A stretch of 64,000 bases of DNA from Dyadobacter sp. CY347 (GCF_021502655.1 NZ_JAKFFT010000009.1:372001-436000); one strand, 5' to 3'; numbered from the stretch's first letter, positions 28,893 through 38,284 are shown. Numbers and translations: made by a program. The notes: generated by a model from the sequence alone, not told the origin.

Positions 28893-31520
28893 TTATTTTC
28901 TGTTTGTATCAAAAAGAAGCCCGACTGAGAATACGCGGCCTTCCTGCGGGTATCGCGAGGCGGACGTAACGCCCTCAGCAGCGCGGATGCCCGGCACAAA
29001 ATATCCGTGGTTAAGCACATTCGAAACCTGAACCTGTAAACTGAACAGGTTCAGGATATTATGATAGGTTAATGTAGAATTAAGCAGGTAAATCGCGTCG
29101 AATCTGGTAATGGGGTTACTGCTGCCGGATGTCCCGATCCCGGTTTTTCTTGCACTGACGTAATTGTTTGTAACGCTGATGCTCAGGTTCTTAACCGGGT
29201 CATAAACAGCCCCCAGGTTAGCAGACCAGGGCGCAATGTCACTCACCGGGATTTTCTGGCCTTCCACTTTGCTCAGATCGCGTGGACTGCTGTGCGTGAA
29301 ATTGCCCCAGACATTCAGGTTTTTGATATCGTATCGCGCCTCCGACTGGATTCCCCAAATGCGCTGCCTGCCCAAGGCCTGGAACTGCTGCGTCGGCAGA
29401 CCGGCCGGTGTCGTTGCGGCCGCAAGTCCCACCGCGTTGCTGTAATTGGCAACATAACCCGACACATTGAAAGACAATGCTTTATTAAACCGCACAGAAA
29501 CACTGCCTTCCACATTTTTCACACGCTCAGGCTGCAAAGTCGGATTGTTAAGCTGCCGCTCGCGGTTGGTGGCATATTTTTGCAGATAAGACGCGTCTTT
29601 AAATGCCTCAGTATAAATGCCTTTGAATACAAATTTACCTCTTGAATAAATTAAGCTCAACCGCGGATTGAACACAAATCCATAACCTCCATTGGAACGG
29701 ATCTGGTTGTGATCGAGCCGTGAACCGAGGACCATTTTGAGACTTTCTGTCCAGTTATAAGTGGCTTGTGTGAATATTCCAATGTCAAAAACGCGGAAGT
29801 TATCGCCGCCTGCCAATGTTGAATCCGGGCGTCCGGTTTCGTCGGCATTTTCTGTTTGGGCAGTAATGTAATTGGCCTGGATAATGCTGTTCCGGATTTC
29901 AATGCCACTGTTAATGTCGAGCTTTGGCAATGGCGTGAGCAGCACGCGGAACTCGTTACGCAGCTGGTTGGACACGCGATACCAGTAAGGGACCGAATAG
30001 GTCGGTTTGCGCTGGTTCAGGAGGTCGATAATGCCATAACTTCCGTTATAATAGCCTCTGTAAGTGGGCAAGTTCGTAGCACCGTTCAGCTCATGCAGCC
30101 GATAGGACGTCAGGTTCATGATCTGCACTTTTTCCGAGATGAATTTATTATAGGTCAAAGAAAAAGCCTTGTTATTGGCCACCCATCGCGAAAGTTCAGG
30201 CGTCACGATCCGGGAACGGTTGGTATACCAGGGCGTAGCGCCTTCATCCGTTTTCCAGCTCATGAGCGAGATCATGAAATCTTTGAATTCAATTTTAGCC
30301 CGGATATAAAAGTTTTTGGAATCGTCATTGAAACCCACTTGGCTGCCGTTAATGTTGGCCTGGAAAAGATTGGCATTATCCAGCTCCGCCGCCCTCGCTT
30401 TTCCGGCATCGGTAAGGCTCAGCGCATTTGCAGCGCCGTTGGCATCATAGCCTATTTGGTATAAATCACTATTTGGAAAAAGTTCGGTAAGCTTGTTATT
30501 GGTTACGTACGTCTGCGCGGCGGCTCCCTTTATATTTTGCTGTATAGGATAACTATTTGCCGTTCTGGGATCGTAATTCCATTCGGGATATTTACTGTAA
30601 TCCAGTTCATTAGAGGAGAAATACCGGGAGGTCACCGAAACAGCAACGTCTTTGGTCCGCACCGTTACAACGCCATCCACGAGCTTGGTATTCAGTGATC
30701 CGTAGCGTACCTGGCCATTGGTGGAAACAACCATTTTCTTTCCTTCGGGCATTTCCCGATCCAGAAAACGCTTGGTAATGAGGTTAATAACACCTACAAA
30801 TGCGTTGGCTCCATACATGGTGGAGGCCGGGCCATAGATCACTTCCACGCGTTCGATGTCCGATAGCGAATATTGCCGGGAAATGGGAATGTTATCCGAA
30901 TTAAGATCATTTTCCTCCACGCCGTCCACCAGCAGAATGGTGCGGTCATTGGACGTGGAACGGTAACCGCGCTGATAAAATGTTACATAAGAAGGCCCGT
31001 TTCCCCTGATGACGTCAAAGCCGGGAATGTCGTTCAGCATTTGTGTAAGGTCTTTGTAGCCTCTTTTTACAATGTCTGTCTGGGTCAGAACGGTTACTGT
31101 TGCGGGCACTTGAAGCAGGTTTTCAGCCTTTTTGGAAACAGAGGTAATCTGAATAATGCGGTCCATAAGGTCGCGCTGCTGCGCCACAAGGTCTTTGAAC
31201 TGAGGCAATGCAGAAAATTCCGGCTCGTAATTCTGGTTAGCTGCCAGCAGGTTACGGACCGCCGTGGCGGCTTGCGGCAACGAATCCAGGGCGAGGTAAG
31301 TCAATGCAATGATCTTGTACGCCTGCACCTGCGCATTCGGCGAAAATCTGGTTTTAAGACAAGGGTTCAGGATCTGAAACACCTCATCAAAATTCCCGGT
31401 GCGGTATTTTCTGTCGGCCTCGGGAATGATCACGGTGGCATCGCAGTCCTCTTGCGCCAATGCATTTGTGCCCGCAAACGCGAGGGTTATGATGATCAAA
31501 ATGTGTAAAATTCTTTTCAT
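28893..31520 (-). CDS. TonB-dependent outer-membrane receptor with TPR-like N-terminal domain
   Basis: 875 residues. A signal peptide (to ALAQ, residue 23) is followed not by the usual carboxypeptidase-like domain but by about 100 residues of helical, TPR-like sequence (YRTGNFDEVFQILNPCL, KIIALTYLALDSLPQAA). The plug domain starts near 130 (VPATVTVLTQTDIVKRGYKDLTQML) and includes VEVIYGPASTMYGANAFVGV; the beta-barrel follows to the C-terminus. No SusD partner is adjacent. Substrate unknown. It starts one base after the stop of the nSTAND gene, so it is embedded in the signalling operon. Confidence 0.88.
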   Translation of the reverse strand: MKRILHILIIITLAFAGTNALAQEDCDATVIIPEADRKYRTGNFDEVFQILNPCLKTRFSPNAQVQAYKIIALTYLALDSLPQAATAVRNLLAANQNYEPEFSALPQFKDLVAQQRDLMDRIIQITSVSKKAENLLQVPATVTVLTQTDIVKRGYKDLTQMLNDIPGFDVIRGNGPSYVTFYQRGYRSTSNDRTILLVDGVEENDLNSDNIPISRQYSLSDIERVEVIYGPASTMYGANAFVGVINLITKRFLDREMPEGKKMVVSTNGQVRYGSLNTKLVDGVVTVRTKDVAVSVTSRYFSSNELDYSKYPEWNYDPRTANSYPIQQNIKGAAAQTYVTNNKLTELFPNSDLYQIGYDANGAANALSLTDAGKARAAELDNANLFQANINGSQVGFNDDSKNFYIRAKIEFKDFMISLMSWKTDEGATPWYTNRSRIVTPELSRWVANNKAFSLTYNKFISEKVQIMNLTSYRLHELNGATNLPTYRGYYNGSYGIIDLLNQRKPTYSVPYWYRVSNQLRNEFRVLLTPLPKLDINSGIEIRNSIIQANYITAQTENADETGRPDSTLAGGDNFRVFDIGIFTQATYNWTESLKMVLGSRLDHNQIRSNGGYGFVFNPRLSLIYSRGKFVFKGIYTEAFKDASYLQKYATNRERQLNNPTLQPERVKNVEGSVSVRFNKALSFNVSGYVANYSNAVGLAAATTPAGLPTQQFQALGRQRIWGIQSEARYDIKNLNVWGNFTHSSPRDLSKVEGQKIPVSDIAPWSANLGAVYDPVKNLSISVTNNYVSARKTGIGTSGSSNPITRFDAIYLLNSTLTYHNILNLFSLQVQVSNVLNHGYFVPGIRAAEGVTSASRYPQEGRVFSVGLLFDTNRK

Positions 31521-31521
31521 A

Positions 31522-34500
31522 TTATCTGATGTTCCGGGACAGCTTTTCGTAAGGAATATCCTTTCCGATGTATTGGTCCCATTCTTCCTCGGTCAGTTCG
31601 CGCTTCACTTTTTTAGAAACTTCGGCAAATAATGCGGCTGAATTAATGTCCCAGACCCGGACCGTTTTATCCGCCCCGGCGGCCAGCAACTTGCTGCCAT
31701 CGCGGCTGAACTGAACGTCCATCACCCAGTAGTCAAAATCGCTCAGCAACACCGGCTGTTGTTTTGAAATATCCTCTTTTGCATTCCAGATGCGTATTTT
31801 CCAGTCATAACAAGCAGTTGCGATGCGGCTTCCGTCGGGCGCGAATGCAATGCTCGTGATGCCGGAGGTGTGCGTTCCCTGCGTGCCGTTCAGTGAGTTT
31901 GGGACCGGTTCGTCGTTGCTCATGCGCACATTGTAGAGCATACCCGAGCTTGTGCCGAAATACAGATGTTTCTGGTCCGGCGTGAATGCCATGGAGAGCA
32001 GTCGGCCGCGGAAGCCGGGGAGGTTATATTCTGCGGGTTTGATATCCAGCTTTGTAAGGTCAACACGGATGAGCTTGCCGGTTCCGGTTGCCAAAAACAT
32101 GAAACGGCCATCGGCCAGGAGTTCAACAGATGCGATTTCAGTGCCCAGGTTCACATTTTTCAGCACATCCAGCTTTTTATCGCTGATGTCCCAGAGCCTC
32201 AGCTGGCCGGCAGAGCTTACTGTGATCAAATGCGGCTTGTTGTTAATGTTCCTGACATGCATGGAAAACACAATGCCGTCGTGGCCGACAATAGTCTTAG
32301 CAGGCAGCGATCCAGGCGTAACACCGTCCCAGCGCACGATCTGACCATTGGAAGAGCCTGTAAAAAAAGCTTTCCCATCCGGCATAAAAGCCATCGAACG
32401 AATGCTCCTGAACGTCTGCTTGGGATTGCGGAATAAAAGCGGCTTTACCGCGGGCGTCATATAATTCCAGAGGCTCACCACACCATCGTCCCCAGCGGTC
32501 GCAAAAAGCGAATTACTGGCTTGCGGCTCGGCAATGACGCGGACAATGTCATTATGCGCAATCAATGTCGCCTTAGCGCCCGCAGCTTTGGATAATGCAT
32601 TGAAAATGTCCGGGTTCTCACGCTCCCCGCCATTTTTTATATTAAAATCATACGCTTTCAATGCAAGTAAGGCAGTCAATTCATCACCCGCGGGCATTTG
32701 AAAAGACTGGATGGCGATGAAACGTGCCACTGCTTTGGAGCGCTGTTTCAATGCATCATTGCGCGACCTTTCCGCTTCTTTTTGAGCCGATTGCGCATAC
32801 ACTTTCTGGCGATCCGACTCTTTTTGCGCGCTTACCGCATATTCTTTTTGAATTTCTGTTTGTTTCTGAGATTCCACCGCCGCTTTTCTGGCATTATCGG
32901 CCTGAATTTTCTGTTCCTCGGCGATTTCCCTGGCGATTGTTGCGGCAATGCTCTCCTTCACTGCCTTCTCCTGCTCCCTTACCGCGATTCCTTTTTGTTC
33001 TTCCGTTAATGTCTTTTGCAATTCAGCAAATGTGCCTTGCTGTTCTGCAATTTTCTTTTGTGAAATGGCCTCACGCGTCTGATCCTCAGCACGTTTTCGC
33101 TCTTCCAATGCCAGGCTTTCTTTCTCTAATGCTGTTTTCTCACTCTGTTGCGCTTGCGTACGTAATACCAGCGCCACGATCAGGAATAACAATGATACCA
33201 ATGAGCTGATCCCAAGTACAGAAGCAAATATTCTGGCTTTGCGCAATTCGCGTTTCTGACGGTCTTCCTTCTGGCGGACTTCAAGCTCGTATTGTTTTTT
33301 ACTATAATCTAAAAAATTGGTTGCCCGCTCGAAAAACGGGTCATAACGCTGCGCCCATTCTAATGTGGGTTCGCTTTCTTTCAGCCATTTAAGTCCCAGT
33401 TGCAGTTCGGGATTGACCCAAAGCCCGGTACGGCCTTCCTGGTAAAGCGAAGCCGAGTAACTGAGTTGTTTGTATAGTTTTGCAGATTCCAGCTCCTCTT
33501 CAATCCACTTCCTGCACCGCTCCCAGAATGTGAGCACTTTTTCAACCGAAACATCTATGATAGAGTCGTGGTCAATCTTTACGCCCGGTTTTGGTGTCAG
33601 GATGGACACGCCATTTTCCCTGAAAACCATGATCACATCGATCAGCAGATAATCAGGAATGCCGGTGATTTGGATGATCTCGCGCAAAACGGTCGGGTGC
33701 AGCGAGGACGTGTCGCTTGGGCCGAGGACGATGAGCGATTTGAAAAGTTTGGCAGCTGCATTCCGTCTTTTTTCGTCGAGCCGCTGTGTGTATATTTCTT
33801 CCGCATGCAGGGTGATAGACTCCTGCATGGTCCCGATTGCCTCATAATCAGATCGGGCAATGGGTGATGAGAATGGTTTTGTCGACTTCCAACGATCCCA
33901 GGTGCGCATTAATGCGTGTTGCAAAATGGGCAGGAAATCCGGATTGTCAGCGAGTTCTTTGAGCAATCCCATTACAAGTTCCGGCTCAATGCTTGCGCCC
34001 GTGGACTCGACCGGACCCACGATCACCTGCTTCACCTCATCCGGGTTCATCTTCGGAAGCAGGTAATAGCCTTTGTTAATGATCTCGGTTAATCCATTGA
34101 ATTCCGTGCAGTGATCCAGGTAATCGGAACGCATCGTAATCACCGCATGCACGGGAAGCTCGCGTTGGTTAATGAGCGTGATCAGCAGTTTTACAAATGC
34201 ATTGGTCCTGTTTTTACCAGAAAAATCTTCCGAAAGCTCATAGCGAAAGAGTTCCTCAAACTGGTCGATTACCAGTAAAATTTTCTGGTCACGGATCGCT
34301 GAGAGCAATGTTAATGCGACTCTGGGATCAATGCTCAACTCTTTTTCCAAAGACAACGGATCGCGGGTGTCCCAGATCGGGTCATCGTTTCGCAAAGCCG
34401 TTTTCACCGCCTCCACAAAATTCCTGACCGGATTTCCACCCGGCCGGAAAATGATCACTTTCCAGCGGTTTGCATCGCCTTCTTCCAGTGAAGGGATCAG

Positions 34501-34686
34501 GCCCGCTTTAATCAAAGAAGATTTCCCACTTCCCGACGAACCGATCAACGCAAGAAAGCGCCCATCCAGGAGTTTGTTTTTCAACTCCCGGATGTGCGCG
34601 TCCCTGCCGAAGAACAAAGCATGATCTTCATAATCATAACTTCTAAGGCCCGGAAATGGATTGGCAACAGTAGAATTCTCAACCAT
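31522..34686 (-). CDS. nSTAND ATPase with membrane helix, coiled coil and WD40 repeats
   Basis: 1,054 residues. The start NPFPGLRSYDYEDHALFFGR is the entry signature of nSTAND1 proteins. Walker A is GSSGSGKSS (49-57) and Walker B is ILLVIDQFEELF. A single hydrophobic helix (VLGISSLVSLLFLIVALVL) lies near 480-500, followed by about 150 residues of Ala/Glu/Lys/Gln coiled coil with a repeated Q-K-x-A pattern, then WD40 repeats from about 700 (TAGDDGVVSLWNY, IATACYDWKIRIW, LLAAGADKTVRVWDI). STAND ATPases act as ligand-driven switches that oligomerise. No nuclease, protease or TIR effector is fused, so a signalling role fits better than a self-contained defence protein. Confidence 0.88.
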   Translation of the reverse strand: MVENSTVANPFPGLRSYDYEDHALFFGRDAHIRELKNKLLDGRFLALIGSSGSGKSSLIKAGLIPSLEEGDANRWKVIIFRPGGNPVRNFVEAVKTALRNDDPIWDTRDPLSLEKELSIDPRVALTLLSAIRDQKILLVIDQFEELFRYELSEDFSGKNRTNAFVKLLITLINQRELPVHAVITMRSDYLDHCTEFNGLTEIINKGYYLLPKMNPDEVKQVIVGPVESTGASIEPELVMGLLKELADNPDFLPILQHALMRTWDRWKSTKPFSSPIARSDYEAIGTMQESITLHAEEIYTQRLDEKRRNAAAKLFKSLIVLGPSDTSSLHPTVLREIIQITGIPDYLLIDVIMVFRENGVSILTPKPGVKIDHDSIIDVSVEKVLTFWERCRKWIEEELESAKLYKQLSYSASLYQEGRTGLWVNPELQLGLKWLKESEPTLEWAQRYDPFFERATNFLDYSKKQYELEVRQKEDRQKRELRKARIFASVLGISSLVSLLFLIVALVLRTQAQQSEKTALEKESLALEERKRAEDQTREAISQKKIAEQQGTFAELQKTLTEEQKGIAVREQEKAVKESIAATIAREIAEEQKIQADNARKAAVESQKQTEIQKEYAVSAQKESDRQKVYAQSAQKEAERSRNDALKQRSKAVARFIAIQSFQMPAGDELTALLALKAYDFNIKNGGERENPDIFNALSKAAGAKATLIAHNDIVRVIAEPQASNSLFATAGDDGVVSLWNYMTPAVKPLLFRNPKQTFRSIRSMAFMPDGKAFFTGSSNGQIVRWDGVTPGSLPAKTIVGHDGIVFSMHVRNINNKPHLITVSSAGQLRLWDISDKKLDVLKNVNLGTEIASVELLADGRFMFLATGTGKLIRVDLTKLDIKPAEYNLPGFRGRLLSMAFTPDQKHLYFGTSSGMLYNVRMSNDEPVPNSLNGTQGTHTSGITSIAFAPDGSRIATACYDWKIRIWNAKEDISKQQPVLLSDFDYWVMDVQFSRDGSKLLAAGADKTVRVWDINSAALFAEVSKKVKRELTEEEWDQYIGKDIPYEKLSRNIR

Positions 34687-34691
34687 ATTTT

Positions 34692-35120
34692 TCAGGTTGC
34701 AGCAATTTTCATTACGAATTTGTTACGATTCTTTCCATCGGCATACTCATAGGAAAACTCATCTACACCATTGATGGTCAGGAAAATACCCAGGCCCCCA
34801 ATGCCGCGTTCTTCCAGCGAAAGCGTCAGGTCCTGCGTATTAGGCAGTTCTTTCGTGAGCGGGTCAAAAGGAGCAGCAATGTCTTCCAGGATTACCACCA
34901 GTTTCTCGGGCGTGATGTCACTCAAAACCTGAAAATCCGCTTCGATACCTGGTTCCTGATATCCGTACAAAATAATGTTCGTAGCAATCTCATCGACCGC
35001 CAGTTTGAGGCTGTAAGTTGGCTTTTTTGCCAAACCAGCCTGCTGTGAAAGCTCACCAATGTATTCCCGCAGGGAATCGAGAGAATCAACAGTGCCTGGA
35101 AAACTTTTCGATTCCATCAT
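34692..35120 (-). CDS. RsbW-like serine kinase / anti-sigma-type ATPase
   Basis: 142 residues, a GHKL-fold HATPase of the RsbW/SpoIIAB class. The N-box is AVDEIATNIILYGY (Asn48), the G1-like box is ILEDIAAPFDP and the G2 box is ERGIGGLGIFLT. Such proteins phosphorylate a serine of a STAS antagonist and sequester a target. It lies 8 bases after the STAS gene and 5 bases before the nSTAND gene. No sigma factor is encoded nearby, so its target is probably not a dedicated sigma factor. Confidence 0.92.
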   Translation of the reverse strand: MMESKSFPGTVDSLDSLREYIGELSQQAGLAKKPTYSLKLAVDEIATNIILYGYQEPGIEADFQVLSDITPEKLVVILEDIAAPFDPLTKELPNTQDLTLSLEERGIGGLGIFLTINGVDEFSYEYADGKNRNKFVMKIAAT

Positions 35121-35128
35121 GCGAGATG

Positions 35129-35449
35129 TTAGACTGGATATTGGTCAACGATTGTAACGCTGTGCTGCAAGCCTGTTTTAGTAAGCGTGTCAACGATCAG
35201 TTCCTGCGGCTTCACAATGTAAATGGATAATTTCGGCCCGATTTTCTGTTTGGAATAAATCAAAACCCGGAGCCCGGCAGAAGACATAAAGTTAAGGTCC
35301 TCCATATCAAGCACCAACGAATCAATCGGCTGGTTAGCAATTTTCTCAATTTCAGTCTGAAAAACACGCGCAGAAAGCGAATCCAACTCGCCATGCAAAG
35401 TAAAGCGCGCTTCCTGGTTTTCTATTAGGGATTCTATTTGAAATGCCAT
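35129..35449 (-). CDS. STAS-domain anti-sigma-factor antagonist-like protein
   Basis: 106 residues, a single STAS domain. The motif NFMSSAGLRVLI carries the expected phosphorylated serine (S56 or S57). It is the first gene of the nine-gene operon and should be the substrate of the kinase after it and of the PP2C phosphatase at the operon end. Upstream are 345 bases of repeats and the end of glgX. Promoter-like TACATTTA is present on the minus strand in the AT-rich 50 bases before the start, one base off the -7 consensus. Confidence 0.92.
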   Translation of the reverse strand: MAFQIESLIENQEARFTLHGELDSLSARVFQTEIEKIANQPIDSLVLDMEDLNFMSSAGLRVLIYSKQKIGPKLSIYIVKPQELIVDTLTKTGLQHSVTIVDQYPV

Positions 35450-35539
35450 GATGTTGTTTTTATAAATTTTGAAACAAATGATTTAAATGTAAATGTCAGT
35501 GCTAGTGCTCCTGCTTGTTGGCCGCGTCGTGCACGTGCC

Positions 35540-35794
35540 TTCGACCGCCCGGCGGCCCGGTACGCTCAGGCTGACAGGGCTCTTCTGCTTGTGAGCGGCG
35601 TCTGGGACGTGCCTTCGACTCCGCTCAGGCTGACAGGGCGTTCCGCTGTCGCGGACAACTGTCGTCGTGCAACTTGACTTGTCACCCTGAGCGTAGTCGA
35701 AGGGCATCCCCAACGCCCTGTCACCCTGAGCGGACCGGACCGCCGGGCGGTCGAAGGGCTCCCCGACCCTGTCACCCTGAGCGTAGCCGAAGGG
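35540..35794. repeat. GC-rich short repeat array, about five copies
   Basis: The 345-base gap between glgX and the STAS gene holds copies of a palindromic-type unit with core GTCACCCTGAGCG(T/G)AGTCGAAGGG. Plus-orientation copies lie at 35681-35704, 35720-35758 (with a GC-rich insert CGGACCGCCGGGCGG) and 35771-35794; reversed copies lie at about 35540-35577 and 35602-35628. The last copy ends exactly where the glgX stop codon begins (35795). The remaining bases show no gene. Copies in both orientations can form long hairpins and could act as transcription terminators or mRNA stabilisers. Confidence 0.85.
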
Positions 35795-37915
35795 TTACTT
35801 CCCAACCAAAACAACCGTCGCTCTCCCGCCAACCAAAAACCTACCCTGATCTTCCAACCGCGGCTCCTTGCCTACTTCATAAATGTCGTCACCGGAAGGC
35901 ATGTCCGTGTTTACGGCCAGGTGCCAGCTTTGTCCATTCGGGAGTGGTGGGAGTTCGTAATACAGGCCGTCCCAGTGGGAGTTCATCGCTACGTAGATGG
36001 AATCGTCGACGATGGTTCCGCTTTTGGCGTGGGCGCCGTCTAGCATGAATGCCAGGCAGCGGCTGCTGGGTGAAAAGTCCGGTTGCCAGGCTTGGGTTCC
36101 GTGGAATGTGATGTCCGCAAAACCGCTTCCTACGTAATCTTTGTGCTGGAAATGCGTCCTGCTCCTCAGTACCGGGTGGGCACGGCGGAAGCGCATGATG
36201 TGTTGCGCGAAACGATAAATGTCCGCGTTTTTTTCCATCAGGCTCCAATCCAGCCAGTTGAGCTCGTTATCGTGGCAATAGGTGTTGTTATTACCGTTTT
36301 TGGTAACCCCCACTTCATCGCCCGAAAGGATCATCGGCACGCCTTGGCTTACCATCAGGATCGACAGTGCATTCTTTATCTGCTTGTGACGTAGCTGATT
36401 AATGTACGGATCTTCCGTCTCACCTTCCACCCCACAATTCCATGAATGGTTATCATTACCACCATCATTGTTATTCTCTCCATTCGCTTCGTTGTGTTTT
36501 TCATTATAAGCAAAAAGGTCATAAAGGGTGAAACCGTCGTGGCAAGCGATGAAGTTAATGCTGGCCGTCGGGCCTCTGTAATAGTACAGATCGGGCCATC
36601 CCTGGATGCATTGCGCGATTTCTCCAACCAAACCTTCGTCCCCTTTCAGGAATTTCCGTATTGAGTCGCGGTATTTTCCGTTCCATTCGGCCCACCGTCC
36701 ATAAGCGGGGAAAGAACCAACCTGGTATAATCCGCCGGCATCCCACGCTTCTGCCACGAGCTTGCATTTCGCTAAAATCGGGTCATATGCGAGTGATTCC
36801 AGCAAGGGCGGATTGCTTAATGGCGCTCCGTTCTGGTCGCGGCCGAGAATGGCGGCGAGGTCGAAACGGAAACCATCAATGTGGTAATCGGCTGCCCAGT
36901 AACGCAGACAGTCTAAAACCATATTCCGCACCACCGGATTGTTGCAGTTCAATGTATTGCCCGTTCCTGAGAAATTGAAATAGTAACCCTCAGGCGTGAG
37001 CATGTAATAGGTTTTGTTATCAATTCCCCTGAAAGAGATCGTATGCCCGCGGTGATCGCCTTCGGCGGTGTGATTGAAAACCACGTCCAGCATTACTTCA
37101 ATGCCGTTTTTATGAAGTTCTTTCACAAGTGTTTTCAGCTCATCCACCTGCATGCCGAACTTCCCTGTGGCAGCATAACCTGCTTTTGGAGAAAAGAAAT
37201 TAACCGTGCTATAACCCCAGAAATTCACGATCAAGCCGCCCGTAACCGGGTTTTCCTTGCTGTTTTCCCATTCATCAAATTCATAAATCGGCATCAGCTC
37301 CACACAATTAATACCCAGATCTTTCAGGTAAGCCACTTTGCTGCGGATGGCCGCAAATGTGCCCGGATTCTTAACATTGGATGATGGATGCTGCGTAAAA
37401 CCGCGTACGTGCATTTCATAGATCACCAGATCCTCGATCGGCGTTTCCAGCGGGTGGTCATTTTCCCAGTCGAAATCCTCGAAGACGAGGCGCGAGCGAT
37501 AGGGATAAATGTTGTCCCAATTGGGTTTGGCCAACCAGGAATCCCGTCCGCCAATGGCTTTGGCGTAGGGATCGCTGAGTATAATGCTTTTGTCAAAACG
37601 ATGACCTTCCTCGGGCTTGAAAGGGCCGTCCATGCGGTAACCATATTCGAGGCGCTCGTAATCCAGATCAAAAACGATCATGGAGTACACATTGCCTGTC
37701 CGGAACTCCTCGGGGAAACGGATCTCGGCAAACGGTTCCGCTTCGCCCCTTTCGAACAATACGAGCGTACAGTCGATGGCTTCGCTGGAATAAATGCTGA
37801 AATTGATCCCGTTCGGAACCATGGTTGCGCCGAATGGCAACGCATGTCCGCGTCTGAACTTGATCCCCTGCTGCTCGTGCGTCGGGTAGTAATCAATCCT
37901 GATATCTGTTGCCAT
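35795..37915 (-). CDS. glgX: Glycogen debranching enzyme (isoamylase type)
   Basis: Hydrolyses alpha-1,6 branches of glycogen that phosphorylase has shortened. 706 residues, normal for GlgX. An N-terminal CBM48 domain (about 20-120, GATMVPNGINFSIYSSEA) precedes the GH13 barrel: VMLDVVFNHTAEGD, IDGFRFDLAAILGRD (nucleophile Asp), LVAEAWDAGG (acid Glu) and INFIACHDGFTLYDL. A small C-terminal beta domain ends the protein. It starts 3 bases after a STAS gene in the AGE-STAS-glgX unit, an unusual link between partner switching and glycogen breakdown. Confidence 0.95.
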   Translation of the reverse strand: MATDIRIDYYPTHEQQGIKFRRGHALPFGATMVPNGINFSIYSSEAIDCTLVLFERGEAEPFAEIRFPEEFRTGNVYSMIVFDLDYERLEYGYRMDGPFKPEEGHRFDKSIILSDPYAKAIGGRDSWLAKPNWDNIYPYRSRLVFEDFDWENDHPLETPIEDLVIYEMHVRGFTQHPSSNVKNPGTFAAIRSKVAYLKDLGINCVELMPIYEFDEWENSKENPVTGGLIVNFWGYSTVNFFSPKAGYAATGKFGMQVDELKTLVKELHKNGIEVMLDVVFNHTAEGDHRGHTISFRGIDNKTYYMLTPEGYYFNFSGTGNTLNCNNPVVRNMVLDCLRYWAADYHIDGFRFDLAAILGRDQNGAPLSNPPLLESLAYDPILAKCKLVAEAWDAGGLYQVGSFPAYGRWAEWNGKYRDSIRKFLKGDEGLVGEIAQCIQGWPDLYYYRGPTASINFIACHDGFTLYDLFAYNEKHNEANGENNNDGGNDNHSWNCGVEGETEDPYINQLRHKQIKNALSILMVSQGVPMILSGDEVGVTKNGNNNTYCHDNELNWLDWSLMEKNADIYRFAQHIMRFRRAHPVLRSRTHFQHKDYVGSGFADITFHGTQAWQPDFSPSSRCLAFMLDGAHAKSGTIVDDSIYVAMNSHWDGLYYELPPLPNGQSWHLAVNTDMPSGDDIYEVGKEPRLEDQGRFLVGGRATVVLVGK

Positions 37916-37918
37916 GGA

Positions 37919-38257
37919 TTAGTCTTGTTTTAGGAATGCAACCCCGTCTTCCGGCTTTTCCACGATCGTAAAAAAGTTGATAAAACCGGTGGTGGACATC
38001 ACATCCTGAATTTCCTCAGAAACTCCCACAAGCACCACTTTACCTTCCTGCGACCTGATATTCCGGTAAACCATCAGCAACACGCGCAGCCCGGCGCTGG
38101 ACATGAAACCCACATCGGTGAGATCAATTGCGATGTTTTTGCTTTTGTCCATGGCCAGCCTTGAATTTCTTTCAAATTCAGGCGCCGTTTTGCTGTCAAT
38201 ATCGCCGGAGACCGCAACAACCGTAATTTCCTCCTGATCCGTAATGGTAACTTTCAT
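37919..38257 (-). CDS. Second STAS-domain protein
   Basis: 112 residues, a single STAS domain with FMSSAGLRVLL (S53/S54) as the predicted phosphorylation site. It resembles the STAS protein encoded at 35129-35449, especially around MSSAGLRVL. It is wedged between an AGE epimerase-like gene (27 bases) and glgX (3 bases). The RsbW-like kinase and the PP2C phosphatase of the neighbouring operon are the obvious candidates to act on it. Confidence 0.92.
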   Translation of the reverse strand: MKVTITDQEEITVVAVSGDIDSKTAPEFERNSRLAMDKSKNIAIDLTDVGFMSSAGLRVLLMVYRNIRSQEGKVVLVGVSEEIQDVMSTTGFINFFTIVEKPEDGVAFLKQD

Positions 38258-38284
38258 CTGAATAATGTCTTAATGTGGTTCAAA

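Noticed and set aside
31522-34686. nSTAND-WD40 protein as a phage-defence gene
   Set aside because: No effector domain, no other defence genes nearby apart from a broken DUF3800 12 kb away, and the operon is made of signalling and envelope genes.
35674-36048. Plus-strand open frame of 124 codons starting in the repeat array and crossing into glgX
   Set aside because: It is translation of the palindromic repeats (HPERSRR-type) and of the antisense of glgX; no real protein features.
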